64,000 nt of DNA from Actinomadura sp. K4S16 (GTDB lineage Bacteria > Actinomycetota > Actinomycetes > Streptosporangiales > Streptosporangiaceae): positions 248,001 to 312,000 of the forward strand of contig NZ_BDDE01000015.1 in assembly GCF_008327685.1 (NCBI RefSeq), given 5' to 3'. The position numbers and the translations under genes were made by a program. The stretch's first letter is position 1, and each line of letters begins with the position of its first letter. Below, one piece after another: positions 53,334 to 62,379 of the stretch. Under the pieces are notes generated by a model that worked only from the letters and a program-made list of their open reading frames with translations, did no database searches and was not told the origin of the DNA.

Positions 53334-54158
53334 TCAGGAGAACAGGAACTTCCCGCAGTTGGGCCACTGGCCCTGCCAGCGGCCGTTCACCCGCTTGTAG
53401 AGCAGCTGCGCCCGGTAGGTCTGCTCGGCGGAGCTCGCGTCCGACGGCTTGCCCGATCCGCCGACCGACGCCCACGACGACAGGGAGAACTGGTAGAGGC
53501 CGTAGTACCCGGCCGGGTTGACGGCCTTGGGGTTGTTGTGGGACTCGCAGTTGGCGAGCCCGTGCCAGTTCAGCCGCGTCACCGAGCCGGTGTTCGCCGA
53601 CTTCGGCCCCACCGCGACGATCCGCGCGACGGGCTTGCGCTTCACCTGCTTGGCGATGACGGTGATGACCCGGCGGCCCTTGCGCCGGGCGTAGGCCACC
53701 TTCACGACCGTGATGCCGGGACGGCCCTTGCGCAGTTCCTTCTCGCTCCACGGCGGGACGGACGAGCTCTTCTTGCGGACCGTCGGCGCGGGCGTCTTCA
53801 CGACCTTGGTCACCGGGTCCGACAGCAGCCGCATGATCTTGATGACGTCCCCGGCGGGCCGGTCGGCGGCCGGCTTGACCAGGTCGTGCGGGCCGAGCGC
53901 GATCTTCGCCTGCTCCAGCACCTGCGCGACGGTCGTGCCTGTCGTCATCGTCTCGGTCTTCTTCGCGTCGACCACGATGACGACCTTGCGCGGCGCGGGG
54001 GCGCTGGTGCGCGGCGCGTCCGCGACGACGCCGTTCTTCGGGGCGGCCGATCCGCCGTCCCCGCCGCACGCCGAGGCCAGTAGCGCCGCCGCCAGCAGGA
54101 CGGCGGCGGGGGCGAGTGCGCGGGGCGCGCGCGTCCGCGCGGCAAGGGGGGAAGGCAC
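53334..54158 (-). CDS. RpfB-like resuscitation-promoting factor, lipoprotein
   Basis: Secreted muralytic enzyme that cleaves peptidoglycan glycan strands and aids spore or dormant-cell growth. The protein is 274 residues, with a lipobox ASAC (Cys31). One DUF348-like unit (about 57-105) and a G5-like domain (about 112-186) precede the lysozyme-like Rpf domain (about 197-274): LNWHGLANCESHNNP with catalytic Glu205, then GYYGLYQFSLSSW and GQWPNCG with the disulfide Cys pair. It is shorter than mycobacterial RpfB, with one DUF348 repeat. GTG 54158 has GGAGG upstream. The tatD-rpf-rsmA order is conserved in actinobacteria. Confidence 0.92.
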   Translation of the reverse strand: MPSPLAARTRAPRALAPAAVLLAAALLASACGGDGGSAAPKNGVVADAPRTSAPAPRKVVIVVDAKKTETMTTGTTVAQVLEQAKIALGPHDLVKPAADRPAGDVIKIMRLLSDPVTKVVKTPAPTVRKKSSSVPPWSEKELRKGRPGITVVKVAYARRKGRRVITVIAKQVKRKPVARIVAVGPKSANTGSVTRLNWHGLANCESHNNPKAVNPAGYYGLYQFSLSSWASVGGSGKPSDASSAEQTYRAQLLYKRVNGRWQGQWPNCGKFLFS

Positions 54159-54209
54159 GGGGAGTTCCTCCAGGGAGCCGGGCTCGGGGGGCGCCCGTCC
54201 AACGGCCAG

Positions 54210-54215
54210 AGATTA
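54210..54215 (-). promoter_or_regulatory. Candidate -10 element for the rpf gene
   Basis: On the minus strand this reads TAATCT, a good TANNNT match, about 50 bp before the rpf GTG. A -35 is not clear. The leader would be too short for a c-di-AMP riboswitch, which controls some actinobacterial rpf genes; I see no such element. Confidence 0.35.
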
Positions 54216-54264
54216 GAGGTCTCCGCCCGTCTCCGCCACCGCAACGCCATCACTCGCCCCATTT

Positions 54265-54300
54265 GCCCGGTATGCGGGCCATTGGGTCCGCATACCGGGC
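54265..54300 (-). terminator. Long perfect hairpin between tatD and rpf
   Basis: GCCCGGTATGCGG and its exact complement form a 13-bp stem around a 10-nt loop, 15 bp beyond the tatD stop on the minus strand. No T-run follows. It most likely ends or attenuates the metG-tatD message before rpf, which then uses its own promoter. Confidence 0.65.
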
Positions 54301-54315
54301 GAAAGCGGGGCGCGG

Positions 54316-55140
54316 TCACCAGGGCCCGAAGGCCCGCTCCCCGTTCGCGGCGATCGCGGTGCAAAGCTCCGCCAGGTCCACGCCCTTGACCTCCGCCATG
54401 GCGCGGACGGTGTGCGGGATCAGGTACGAGGCGTTCGGCTTCCCGCGGTGCGGAATCGGCGTCAGGAACGGCGCGTCGGTCTCCACGAGCAGCAGGTCGA
54501 GCGGCGCCGCGCGCAGCGCCTCCCGCAGCGGCTCGGCGTTCTTGAACGTGACGTTCCCGGCGAAGCTCATCAGGTAGCCGCGGTCGGCGCAGACCCGCGC
54601 CATCGCGGCGTCGCCGGAGTAGCAGTGGAAGACCACCGTCGCGGGCGGGCCCTCCTCCTCCAGGATCGCCAGCACGTCGTCGTGGGCCTCGCGGTCGTGG
54701 ATGACGAGCGCCTTGCCGGTGCGCTTGGCGATGTCGATGTGGGCGCGGAAGGAGCGGTGCTGGTCCTCCTTCGGCGCCCAGTCGCGGTAGTAGTCCAGGC
54801 CCGTCTCGCCGATCGCGCGGACCTTCGGGTGCGCGGCCAGCAGGGCGACGTCGTTCAGGACGGCGTCGCTGACGCCCGTCGTCTCGTTCGGGTGGATCGC
54901 GACCGCCGCGTACACGTCGTCGAACTCGCCCGCGGCCTCCACCGCGAACCGGGAGGACGGCAGGTCGCAGCCGATCGTGACGATCCGCGCGATGCCCGCC
55001 GCCCGCGCCGACCTCAGCTGCTCGTCCACCGGCGTCTCGACGATGTCCAGATGGCAGTGGCTGTCGAAGACGTCGACGGGCAGGCGCTCCGGGAGCGGCG
55101 GGTAGGACCGTGCGGCCTGCCCGTCCCCGTCTCGGGTCAC
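54316..55140 (-). CDS. tatD: TatD-family metal-dependent deoxyribonuclease
   Basis: TIM-barrel metallohydrolase of 274 residues with 3'-5' DNase activity in characterised relatives. The metal ligands are visible: DSHCHLD (His28, His30), the bridging Glu in GETGLDYYRD, the His in ALVIHDREAHDD and FHCYSGD, and the Asp in LVETDAPFL. GTG 55140 overlaps the metG stop (GTGA), so the two are coupled, as in many bacteria. The first 20 residues are a short extension before the barrel. Confidence 0.94.
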   Translation of the reverse strand: MTRDGDGQAARSYPPLPERLPVDVFDSHCHLDIVETPVDEQLRSARAAGIARIVTIGCDLPSSRFAVEAAGEFDDVYAAVAIHPNETTGVSDAVLNDVALLAAHPKVRAIGETGLDYYRDWAPKEDQHRSFRAHIDIAKRTGKALVIHDREAHDDVLAILEEEGPPATVVFHCYSGDAAMARVCADRGYLMSFAGNVTFKNAEPLREALRAAPLDLLLVETDAPFLTPIPHRGKPNASYLIPHTVRAMAEVKGVDLAELCTAIAANGERAFGPW

Positions 55141-56930
55141 GCCTGCTCCAGCCTGGCGAGCTCCTCGTCCACGACCGACGCGTCCAGCTTCTTGAACAGC
55201 GGCGTCGGCTTGGCCAGCGGGACGCCCGGCTTGATCGGCACGGACTCCCAGCGCGCCTCGGTCGCGTAGTCGCCGGTGAGGACGCGGTAGTCGGGGCCGC
55301 CCTCCTCCGACACCGTCTCCAGCTCCGGCATGCCGCTCCACACGCCCTGGCCGCCGAGCATCTCGTAGACCTTCTGCGAGGAGTTCGGCAGGAACGGCGT
55401 CAGCAGCGTCTTGGCGTCGTCGACGACCTGCAGCGCCGTGTGCAGGATCGACTTGACGCGCTCGGGGTCGTCCTTCAGCTTCCAGGGCGCCTGGTCCGAC
55501 AGGTACTTGTTGGCGTCGCGGACGACGTCCAGCGCCTCGGTGATCGAGTTCTTGAACCGCGAGCGCTCCAGCTCGGCGCCCACCGCCCCGAACGCGTTCC
55601 GGCTGCGCTCCAGCAGCGCCCGGTCGGCGTCGGTGAGGTCGCCCGCCTCGGGGACCGCGCCGAAGTTCTTCGCCGCCATGTTCACCGAGCGGTTCACGAG
55701 GTTGCCCCACGCGGCCACCAGCTCGTCGTTGTTGCGGCGGACGAACTCCGACCACGTGAAGTCGGTGTCCTGGTTCTCGGGGCCCGCGACCGCGACGTAG
55801 TAGCGCAGCGCGTCGACGTCGTAGCGCTCCAGGAAGTCCTTCACGTAGATGACGACCTGGCGGGACGAGGAGAACTTGCGGCCCTCCATCGTCAGGAACT
55901 CCGACGACACGACCTCGGTCGGGAGGTTCAGCGCGCCCAGCGAGCCGGGGTTGCCGCCCCGGTCGCCCTGGCCGCTGTAGCCGAGCAGCATCGCCGGCCA
56001 GATCTCGGCGTGGAAGACGATGTTGTCCTTGCCCATGAAGTAGTAGGACAGGGCCTCCGGGTCCTGCCACCAGGCGCGCCACGCCTCGGGGTCGCCGGAG
56101 CGCCGCGCCCACTCCACCGACGCGGAGAAGTAGCCGACGACCGCGTCGAACCACACGTACAGCTTCTTGGCCGGGTTGTCGCGCCAGCCGTCCAGCGGGA
56201 TCGGCACGCCCCAGTCGAGGTCGCGGCTGATCGCCCGCGGCTGCATGTCGTCCAGCAGGTTCAGGGCGAACTTCAGCACGTTCGGCCGCCACTGGCCCTG
56301 CTTGCCGCGCAGGTACCGGCCGAGGACCTCGGTGAACGCGGGCAGGTCGAGCATGAAGTGCTCGGTCTCGGTGAACTTCGGCGTCTCGCCGTTGATCCGC
56401 GACACCGGGTTGATCAGGTCGATCGGGTCGAGCTGGTTGCCGCAGTTGTCGCACTGGTCGCCGCGCGCCCCGTCGTACCCGCAGATGGGGCAGGTGCCCT
56501 CGATGTAGCGGTCCGGGAGCGTCCGGCCGGTGGACGGGGAGATCGCGCCCATCGTCTTGGTCGGGAAGATGTAGCCGTTGTCGTACAGGCCCTTGAAGAC
56601 CTCCTGGACGACCGCGTAGTGGTTCAGCGTCGTCGTCCGGGTGAACAGGTCGTAGGACATGCCGAGGCCGTGCAGGTCCTCGGCGATCACGGAGCTGTAG
56701 CGGTCGGCCAGCTCGCGGGCCGTCACGCCCTCCTTGTCGGCCTGCACCTGGATCGGCGTGCCGTGCTCGTCGGTGCCGCTGACCATCAGGACCTTGCTGC
56801 CCGCCATCCGCTGGTAGCGGCTGAACATGTCGGCGGGCAGCGCGAAACCGGAGACGTGCCCGATGTGACGGGGCCCGTTGGCGTACGGCCATGCGGGCGC
56901 GGTCAAGATATGACGGCTTGACGAGGACAT
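55137..56930 (-). CDS. metG: Methionyl-tRNA synthetase
   Basis: Class I synthetase charging initiator and elongator tRNA-Met. The protein is 597 residues. The HIGH motif is HIGH at 22-25 (in PYANGPRHIGH), the KMSKS equivalent is KFSSS near 352, and the Zn-binding CPICGYDGARGDQCDNCG lies in the connective peptide. The anticodon-binding helical domain follows (LLTPFLPNSSQKVYEMLG). There is no C-terminal tRNA-binding EMAP domain. ATG 56930 is chosen because the upstream extension overlaps the divergent promoter region and is not conserved in type. Confidence 0.97.
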   Translation of the reverse strand: MSSSSRHILTAPAWPYANGPRHIGHVSGFALPADMFSRYQRMAGSKVLMVSGTDEHGTPIQVQADKEGVTARELADRYSSVIAEDLHGLGMSYDLFTRTTTLNHYAVVQEVFKGLYDNGYIFPTKTMGAISPSTGRTLPDRYIEGTCPICGYDGARGDQCDNCGNQLDPIDLINPVSRINGETPKFTETEHFMLDLPAFTEVLGRYLRGKQGQWRPNVLKFALNLLDDMQPRAISRDLDWGVPIPLDGWRDNPAKKLYVWFDAVVGYFSASVEWARRSGDPEAWRAWWQDPEALSYYFMGKDNIVFHAEIWPAMLLGYSGQGDRGGNPGSLGALNLPTEVVSSEFLTMEGRKFSSSRQVVIYVKDFLERYDVDALRYYVAVAGPENQDTDFTWSEFVRRNNDELVAAWGNLVNRSVNMAAKNFGAVPEAGDLTDADRALLERSRNAFGAVGAELERSRFKNSITEALDVVRDANKYLSDQAPWKLKDDPERVKSILHTALQVVDDAKTLLTPFLPNSSQKVYEMLGGQGVWSGMPELETVSEEGGPDYRVLTGDYATEARWESVPIKPGVPLAKPTPLFKKLDASVVDEELARLEQA

Positions 56931-57111
56931 GGAATCAAGGGTAGTCGCGTCGCGGAGGCCACGGCACGCGAGTAACCTGGTCCGGCGTCGCGGGGCGGCG
57001 CGGGGGCGGCGCGGGGCGCCGCGAGGGCGCGGCCATCGGCGCCGCGGGCCGGCCGCCGGCGGCACGGATCGGCCACCACCAGCACGGACCAGCGGAGGCG
57101 GGAACCCAGGC

Positions 57112-58716
57112 ATGGCCCAGACGACGTCCGACGAGCCGCTCGCCCGGGAAGCCGACGACGCGGGGCCGGACGCGCCGTCCGCGCGAACGGGCCTGGTGGG
57201 CCGGGTCCGGCGGACCCGGCGGGTCGTGTGGCTGTCGCTGCTGGTCGCGGCGTCCGCGGTGCTCGCCCAGTGGGTGGTCATGACGCCGCCGCTGTACTTC
57301 GACCCCTACTACGTGTGGCTCGCCGCCCGCGACTGGCCCCACATCCCGCTCACCCAGTGGCCGTTCGACGAGGTGCCGCACCAGGTCACCCGGATCGGGC
57401 TGGTGCTGCCTGCGCGGCTCGCCCAGGAGGTCCTCGGGGACGGCCAGGCCGCCTACTTCACCGTCGCGGCCGTCGGCGGCGCCGCCTTCTTCGTCGGGAC
57501 GTACCTGGTCGTCCGGTCCCTGTTCGGGGACGCGGCGGGCCTGGTGTCCGCGGCGGTCATGCTGGTCCACCCGTTCTTCACCATGACCAACCCGTTCGGC
57601 CACGAGATCACCTGGTCGACCGGCGTCATGCTGCCGGACATGCCGGGCGCCGGGCTGTTCACGATCGGGATGGCGGGCCTCGTCGTCGCGAGCCGCAGGA
57701 CCGGCCGGGCGCAGACGCGGATGCTGCTGGCCGCCGGGGTGCTCCTCGGCGCGTCGTTCCTCGTCCGGGAGTTCCTGGCCTTCCTCTTCCTCGCCATCCC
57801 CGCCTACCTGGCGCTGCTGCGCATCCCGTGGCGCCGCAACGTCACGGTCGGCGCGCCGATGCTGGCGATCCTGCTGCTCAACTTCGTCCACAACCAGCTC
57901 GTCTGGGGCAGCCCGCTCGCCGGGCTCATGTCGGCCGCCGAGCACGGCGGCCAGTCCCGCGACTACGTCACCCGCTCGCTCGCCGCGCGGTCGTTCCTGC
58001 GCGCGATGCACGAGTGGAACCCCCTCGGCCTCGTCTTCACCGCCGCGCTGGCCCTCACCGTCGTCGGCTGGGCCCTCACCCGCGACCGGCGGCTCGCGCT
58101 GGTGCTGGTGTGGTTCTTCACGCTCGCGGTGCCGCTGACGCTGTTCTCCGGCGTCCTCGACCCGAACGACATCTCGCTGCGCGCCTGGCTCCAGCGGTAC
58201 TGGTTCGCGGTGCTGCCCGCGCTGCTCGCCGGCGGGTCCGGCTCGCTGATCCTGATGTTCCGGATGCTGCCGCCCGGCCTGGTGTCGCGGCTGCGGCTGC
58301 GGACCGTCGTGGCCCCCGTCCTGGCGGTCGCGCTGGGCGCGACGTACGCGGTGGCGGCCGTCCGCGCCGTCCCGGAACTGCCGCGCGACAAGGCGTGGAA
58401 CGAGCTGCGCGGCTACCTCGGCGACCACCGCGACATCACGCTGATCTGCGCCGACCGGCGGCTCGCGCAGACCCTCACGTTCTACACGCGCGACATGTGG
58501 GGCCGCCCCGTCTGGCGCGGCGAGATCCGCGACTTCCCGCACTACCTGCCGGTCCCGCGCAACGCGACGGAGGGCCCGATGCTCTACACGCGCTGGCGCG
58601 GCATGGAGTCGCAGATCGGCGGCGGCTGGCGACCGGAGCCGTCCCAGGGCTGGACGCTCATGTGGCGCTCGTCGGACGGGGTCCTCCAGCTCTGGAATCC
58701 CCCCGCCGCGAGCTAG
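57112..58716 (+). CDS. GT-C-type membrane glycosyltransferase-like protein
   Basis: Integral membrane protein of 534 residues with about ten hydrophobic segments and a C-terminal soluble part (about 420-534). The first external loop, after the first helix, holds an acidic, aromatic stretch FDPYYVWLAARDWPH, the place where GT-C enzymes (GT39, GT83, mannosyl/arabinosyltransferases) carry the catalytic Asp/Glu. Such enzymes use polyprenyl-phosphate sugars and act on the outer face. The exact family and sugar cannot be read. ATG 57112 is preferred over longer starts because the upstream part is basic low-complexity sequence antisense to the metG leader. Confidence 0.7.
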   Translation: MAQTTSDEPLAREADDAGPDAPSARTGLVGRVRRTRRVVWLSLLVAASAVLAQWVVMTPPLYFDPYYVWLAARDWPHIPLTQWPFDEVPHQVTRIGLVLPARLAQEVLGDGQAAYFTVAAVGGAAFFVGTYLVVRSLFGDAAGLVSAAVMLVHPFFTMTNPFGHEITWSTGVMLPDMPGAGLFTIGMAGLVVASRRTGRAQTRMLLAAGVLLGASFLVREFLAFLFLAIPAYLALLRIPWRRNVTVGAPMLAILLLNFVHNQLVWGSPLAGLMSAAEHGGQSRDYVTRSLAARSFLRAMHEWNPLGLVFTAALALTVVGWALTRDRRLALVLVWFFTLAVPLTLFSGVLDPNDISLRAWLQRYWFAVLPALLAGGSGSLILMFRMLPPGLVSRLRLRTVVAPVLAVALGATYAVAAVRAVPELPRDKAWNELRGYLGDHRDITLICADRRLAQTLTFYTRDMWGRPVWRGEIRDFPHYLPVPRNATEGPMLYTRWRGMESQIGGGWRPEPSQGWTLMWRSSDGVLQLWNPPAAS

Positions 58717-58877
58717 AGCCTGCCTCGAAGTGGCCTCCGCCACGCACGCGAACGCGTGACCTGGCCGGTGGAGCGAAGCCGGAGGCGAGCGGAACCGGGC
58801 AGATCGCGAAGCGATGCCGCGTTCGCCCAGGCCCGGTCACGAAGCGAGCCGCCAGGCGAGCGCAGTGGGCCGGGACT

Positions 58878-60794
58878 TCAGCCACGCAGCCAGGCGACCC
58901 AGTCGCCCTCGGCGGTGCGGCGGCTGGCGACGACGTGCCAGCCGGGCGGGGCGCCCTTCGGCCACGACGCGGTGGGCGGCGCGTCCTTCGGCCAGGCCAG
59001 GACGACCATGTCGGCGTCCTGCGGCGGCGCCGTCCACCGGGCGTCGAAGACGCTGCCGTCGCTCCACCAGGCCCAGTAGTACTGGGAGAGCCGGATCGTC
59101 CACCAGATGTTCCAGTCGACGGCGATGGACCGCTGCTTCGTCAGGTCGACGCTGCCCCGCAGGTCGGTGTAGGCGGTCTCGGCGCGCACCAGCGGCTGCG
59201 CGATCCGCTCGGTGGCGGTGGCGCACATGGCGAGCGCGACCGCGGCCAGCAGGCCCGCCAGCAGCAGCGGGCCGGTCGACCGGCGCGGGCGGACCAGGAC
59301 GGCCGCCACCGACAGCGCGAGCAGCAGCAGGCCCGCCAGCGTGGCGTGCCAGAGGTGGAACGCCTTCCAGTCCCAGGTCAGGAACGCCGTCTCCGGGAAG
59401 TCGTAGGCCGTGTAGGTGTACCGGGTGAGCAGGTCGCCCGCGTACCACTGGACGACGCAGGCGGCGACGACCGTCAGGGCGGCCGCGGCACCGGCCGTCC
59501 ACAGCAGCGTCCGCCGCGAGGCGCGCATCAGGACCGCGACGCCCACCGCGAACAGCACCGGCGTGACACTGGCCAGGTAGCGGCCGTACACGTAGTTGCC
59601 GATGCGGTACTCGACCGGCAGGGCCGCCGACGTCGCGAACGCGATGCCCGCCACGATTGCGAGGAGCGCGAGCGCCAGCGCCCGCGTCGGCCCCGGTGTG
59701 GTGCGGCGGACGGCGAGGAACGCGACCGTGACGAGGCCGAGCGCCGCCACGCCGCCGGTCGCGACGGCCTGGTACCAGACCTGGCCGGTGCCGAGCGAGA
59801 GCATCCAGCCCCACCCGTCCAGGGTGGTGACGCGCTTCACGACGTTGCCGCCGAGGTCGTTGTCGCCCTGCGGGTACATGTGCGGCAGCAGCGACCGGTT
59901 CAGCAGCATGCCGGCGGCCGTCGCGGCGCCGAGGACGAGCACGGACGCGGACACGGCCCGCCAGGACCGCCACCGCAGCACCAGGGCGGCCCCGAGCAGC
60001 GCGGCGTGCACGAGGAGCAGGATCGCGCCGCGGGTGTGGCAGGCGTAGGCGTAGGCGACCAGCAGCGAGGCGCCCGCGCCGGTCGGGGTCGGCCGGACCG
60101 GCGTGCGGCCCCCGGCCGCGGGCGGGGCGGTCAGCCAGGTGTGCGTCAGCAGCAGCCAGCCGGCCACGAGCACCGGCAGGATCGCGTCCGTCAGCACGAA
60201 TCCGGAGTAGAAGAGCACGCACGGCAGCAGCGCCGTGACGTGCGCGAAGACGTACGACCAGCGCCGCCGCACCGCCAGCCGGCGCAGCAGCAGGTAGGCC
60301 AGCGGCAGCATCGCCGCGCTGACCAGCGCGTTGATCACCAGGGCGGCCCGGTACACCCCGACGGGGCCCGCGCCGATCCAGAAGGCGGGCGTGAGCAGCA
60401 GCGGGTAGCCGCCGCGGTACACCGTCCCGAACGACATGTCGGCGTCGGGGCCGCCGGTGAGGACGCGGGCGGCGAACAGGTAGCCCGACTCGTCCGGCGT
60501 CGCGACCGGCATCGTCTGCCCCGACGCGAGCCAGAGGCGCACGGCGACCTGCGCGGCCCAGCCGAGCACGAACAGCCAGGCCCAGCGGCGGCGGTCCGCG
60601 CGCGGGGCGGCGACCGGGTCCGCCGGCGGCCGCGCGACGGCGGCCGGCGCGGGCGGCGGTGCGGCGTCGTCCGGCGGCGCGGTGTCGTCCGGCGGCGCGG
60701 TGTCGTCCGGCGGCGTGCGCGTGCTCACCGGCGTACGGCCCGCCGGGCGCGGACGGTCGGGCAAGGGAGATCCATCGACGGTCAAGCCTGTCAT
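58878..60794 (-). CDS. GT-C/GT39-like membrane glycosyltransferase with repeat-bearing N-terminus
   Basis: Integral membrane protein of 638 residues with about 12 hydrophobic segments. The N-terminal cytosolic tail (about 1-68) is Pro/Asp-rich and carries three PPDD(T/A)A repeats. The first external loop, ATPDESGYLFAARVL, has the Asp-Glu pair expected of GT-C catalytic sites (PMT/ArnT-like), and TVYRGGYPLLLTP follows. The C-terminal 110 residues are extracytoplasmic, rich in Trp and Tyr (IWWTIRLSQYYWAWW). ATG 60794 has no ribosome site, which may mean a leaderless message. It converges on the similar gene at 57112 across a 161-bp gap with only short palindromes. Confidence 0.7.
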   Translation of the reverse strand: MTGLTVDGSPLPDRPRPAGRTPVSTRTPPDDTAPPDDTAPPDDAAPPPAPAAVARPPADPVAAPRADRRRWAWLFVLGWAAQVAVRLWLASGQTMPVATPDESGYLFAARVLTGGPDADMSFGTVYRGGYPLLLTPAFWIGAGPVGVYRAALVINALVSAAMLPLAYLLLRRLAVRRRWSYVFAHVTALLPCVLFYSGFVLTDAILPVLVAGWLLLTHTWLTAPPAAGGRTPVRPTPTGAGASLLVAYAYACHTRGAILLLVHAALLGAALVLRWRSWRAVSASVLVLGAATAAGMLLNRSLLPHMYPQGDNDLGGNVVKRVTTLDGWGWMLSLGTGQVWYQAVATGGVAALGLVTVAFLAVRRTTPGPTRALALALLAIVAGIAFATSAALPVEYRIGNYVYGRYLASVTPVLFAVGVAVLMRASRRTLLWTAGAAAALTVVAACVVQWYAGDLLTRYTYTAYDFPETAFLTWDWKAFHLWHATLAGLLLLALSVAAVLVRPRRSTGPLLLAGLLAAVALAMCATATERIAQPLVRAETAYTDLRGSVDLTKQRSIAVDWNIWWTIRLSQYYWAWWSDGSVFDARWTAPPQDADMVVLAWPKDAPPTASWPKGAPPGWHVVASRRTAEGDWVAWLRG

Positions 60795-60942
60795 AGTGCG
60801 GGCGGGGCGCCGGTCCCAGGCCCGGAGACGCTCAGCGAGCTCTCAGCCTCCGGCACGGTCTGCCCCCGCGGTTTCTCGGATGGTGACGAAGACCGGCTCC
60901 GCCGGGGACGGGTGCCGCGCGGGCCGCGAGCGCGGGCGCCCG

Positions 60943-62313
60943 TCAGCGCGCGGACGCGCCGTCCTCGTCGCCGTCCTCGTCGCCGGCCCCGGCCGTCGCG
61001 CCCGCCTTCGCGGCGGGGACCTTCTCCGGCTCGGCCGCGGCCTCGCCGGCCTCCGGCCCGGCGCCCCTCTCGGCGCGCTCCGCCTTCTCGGCCTCGCTCG
61101 CGGCGACCTTCCGCACGGCCGCGTCGACGACGCCCGCGGCCTCCTCGGCCGGGTCGGTGAGCGGCGGGTGCTGGCGGCGGCGGATGCCGAGGATGCTGAC
61201 GAACAGCGAGGCGAAGATGGCCTGGAAGCTCATCACGAGCGCGGTCGCGGCGGGGACGACGATGCGCAGCGAGTGCCGCGGGTCGAGCTCGCCGAAGCTG
61301 TTCACCCGCCAGTGCAGCAGGGACGCGACGAGGCCGGCGAGGCCGGCGGCGGCGAGCAGCCCGCCGAGCAGCAGGCCGCGCTCCAGGCTCCACCAGTCGA
61401 TGACGCGCTGCACCCGGCGGTCGTGCGGCAGGAAGCCCTCCTGCATCGCGTAGACCTTCGTCAGCAGCGCGAACAGCACCGCCTGGAAGCCGATCACCAG
61501 CGCGGCGGACGCGCCGACCAGCGTGTCGACGTCGAAGGCGATCTCTCCGACGGTCACCGGACCGGTCGACAGCGCGATCCCGGCGATCAGGCCGAGCGTC
61601 ATGAAGACCAGGCCGGGGATGAGGAACAGCCAGCGGGGGCTGTAGAGCATGAGGAAGCGCAGATGGCGCCAGCCGTCGCGCCAGGTGTTGAGGTGCGGGG
61701 CGCGGGTCCGCCCGTCCGGCGACAGCGTGGTCGGCACCTCGCGGATGTCGTAGCCCTGGAGGGTCGCCTTGACGACCATCTCGCTGGCGAACTCCATGCC
61801 GCCGGTCTGGAGGCCGAGCCGCAGGATCGCGTCCTTGTCGAAGGCGCGCAGGCCGCAGTGGAAGTCACCGATCTTGCTGCCGAAGAACAACCGGCCGACG
61901 AAGCTGAGCACGGGGTTGCCGAGGTAGCGGTGCAGCGGCGGCATGGCGCCGTCGGCGATGCCCCCCTTGAACCGGTTGCCCATGACGAGGTCGGCGCCAT
62001 CGCGCAGCTCGTCGAGGAACGGGCCGAGGGTGGCGAAGTCGTAGGAGTCGTCGGCGTCGCCCATCGCGACGTACTTGCCCCGCGCGGCCCGGATCCCGCC
62101 CATGAGGGCGTTGCCGTAACCCTTGTCGATCACCGGCACGACGCGCGCGCCCGCGTCCCGCGCGAGCTGCTGGCTGCCGTCCGTGCTGCCGTTGTCGGCG
62201 ATGACCACCTCGCCGTCGATGCCCTTGTCCTCGAAGAAGGCGATCGTCTTGCGGACGCAGGTCTCGACCGTCTCGGCCTCGTTCAGACATGGCATCACTA
62301 CGGAGAGTTCCAC
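60943..62313 (-). CDS. Polyprenyl-phosphate-sugar synthase-like glycosyltransferase (GT2)
   Basis: Glycosyltransferase of 456 residues related to dolichol/polyprenyl-phosphate mannose or glucose synthases. It opens LSVVMPCLNEAETVETCVRK, has ADNGSTDGS and the metal motif MGDADDSYDF (near 85-94), then GDFHCGLRAFDKDAI and REVPTTLSPDGR. Two pairs of membrane helices follow (about 225-290 and 315-385), and a 70-residue acidic Ala/Glu tail ends the protein. It would make lipid-phosphate sugars at the cytosolic face for the GT-C proteins on both sides. The GTG has GAAGGAG 6 nt upstream, and three 18-bp direct repeats lie just before that. Confidence 0.85.
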   Translation of the reverse strand: MELSVVMPCLNEAETVETCVRKTIAFFEDKGIDGEVVIADNGSTDGSQQLARDAGARVVPVIDKGYGNALMGGIRAARGKYVAMGDADDSYDFATLGPFLDELRDGADLVMGNRFKGGIADGAMPPLHRYLGNPVLSFVGRLFFGSKIGDFHCGLRAFDKDAILRLGLQTGGMEFASEMVVKATLQGYDIREVPTTLSPDGRTRAPHLNTWRDGWRHLRFLMLYSPRWLFLIPGLVFMTLGLIAGIALSTGPVTVGEIAFDVDTLVGASAALVIGFQAVLFALLTKVYAMQEGFLPHDRRVQRVIDWWSLERGLLLGGLLAAAGLAGLVASLLHWRVNSFGELDPRHSLRIVVPAATALVMSFQAIFASLFVSILGIRRRQHPPLTDPAEEAAGVVDAAVRKVAASEAEKAERAERGAGPEAGEAAAEPEKVPAAKAGATAGAGDEDGDEDGASAR

Positions 62314-62325
62314 GCGATCTCCTTC

Positions 62326-62379
62326 GTTACCCCTGGTGGCGTCGTTACTCTTGGTGACCCTGTTACACCTGCTGACCGT
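62326..62379 (-). promoter_or_regulatory. Three 18-bp direct repeats in the leader of the GT2 gene
   Basis: GTTACCCCTGGTGGCGTC (62326), GTTACTCTTGGTGACCCT (62344) and GTTACACCTGCTGACCGT (62362) are head-to-tail copies with exact 18-bp phasing; the consensus is GTTACNCCTGGTGACCST. They lie 13-66 bp before the start codon, between the likely promoter and the Shine-Dalgarno. They look like cooperative binding sites for a regulator or a repeat in the 5' leader of the mRNA. Confidence 0.65.

Noticed and set aside
54159..54315. c-di-AMP riboswitch before rpf
   Set aside because: Such switches control some actinobacterial rpf genes, but the space is about 155 nt and is partly filled by a simple hairpin; the conserved riboswitch blocks are not visible.
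58717..58877. Short palindromes (CACGCG-AA-CGCGTG, ATCGC-GAA-GCGAT) between converging membrane-protein genes
   Set aside because: Arms of 5-6 bp are expected by chance in such GC-rich DNA; may aid termination but not strong enough to call.
57228..61160. Open frame of about 1310 codons crossing two membrane-protein genes
   Set aside because: It runs out of frame through one gene and antisense to another; the product is Arg/Gly/His-rich and lacks hydrophobic pattern or motifs.
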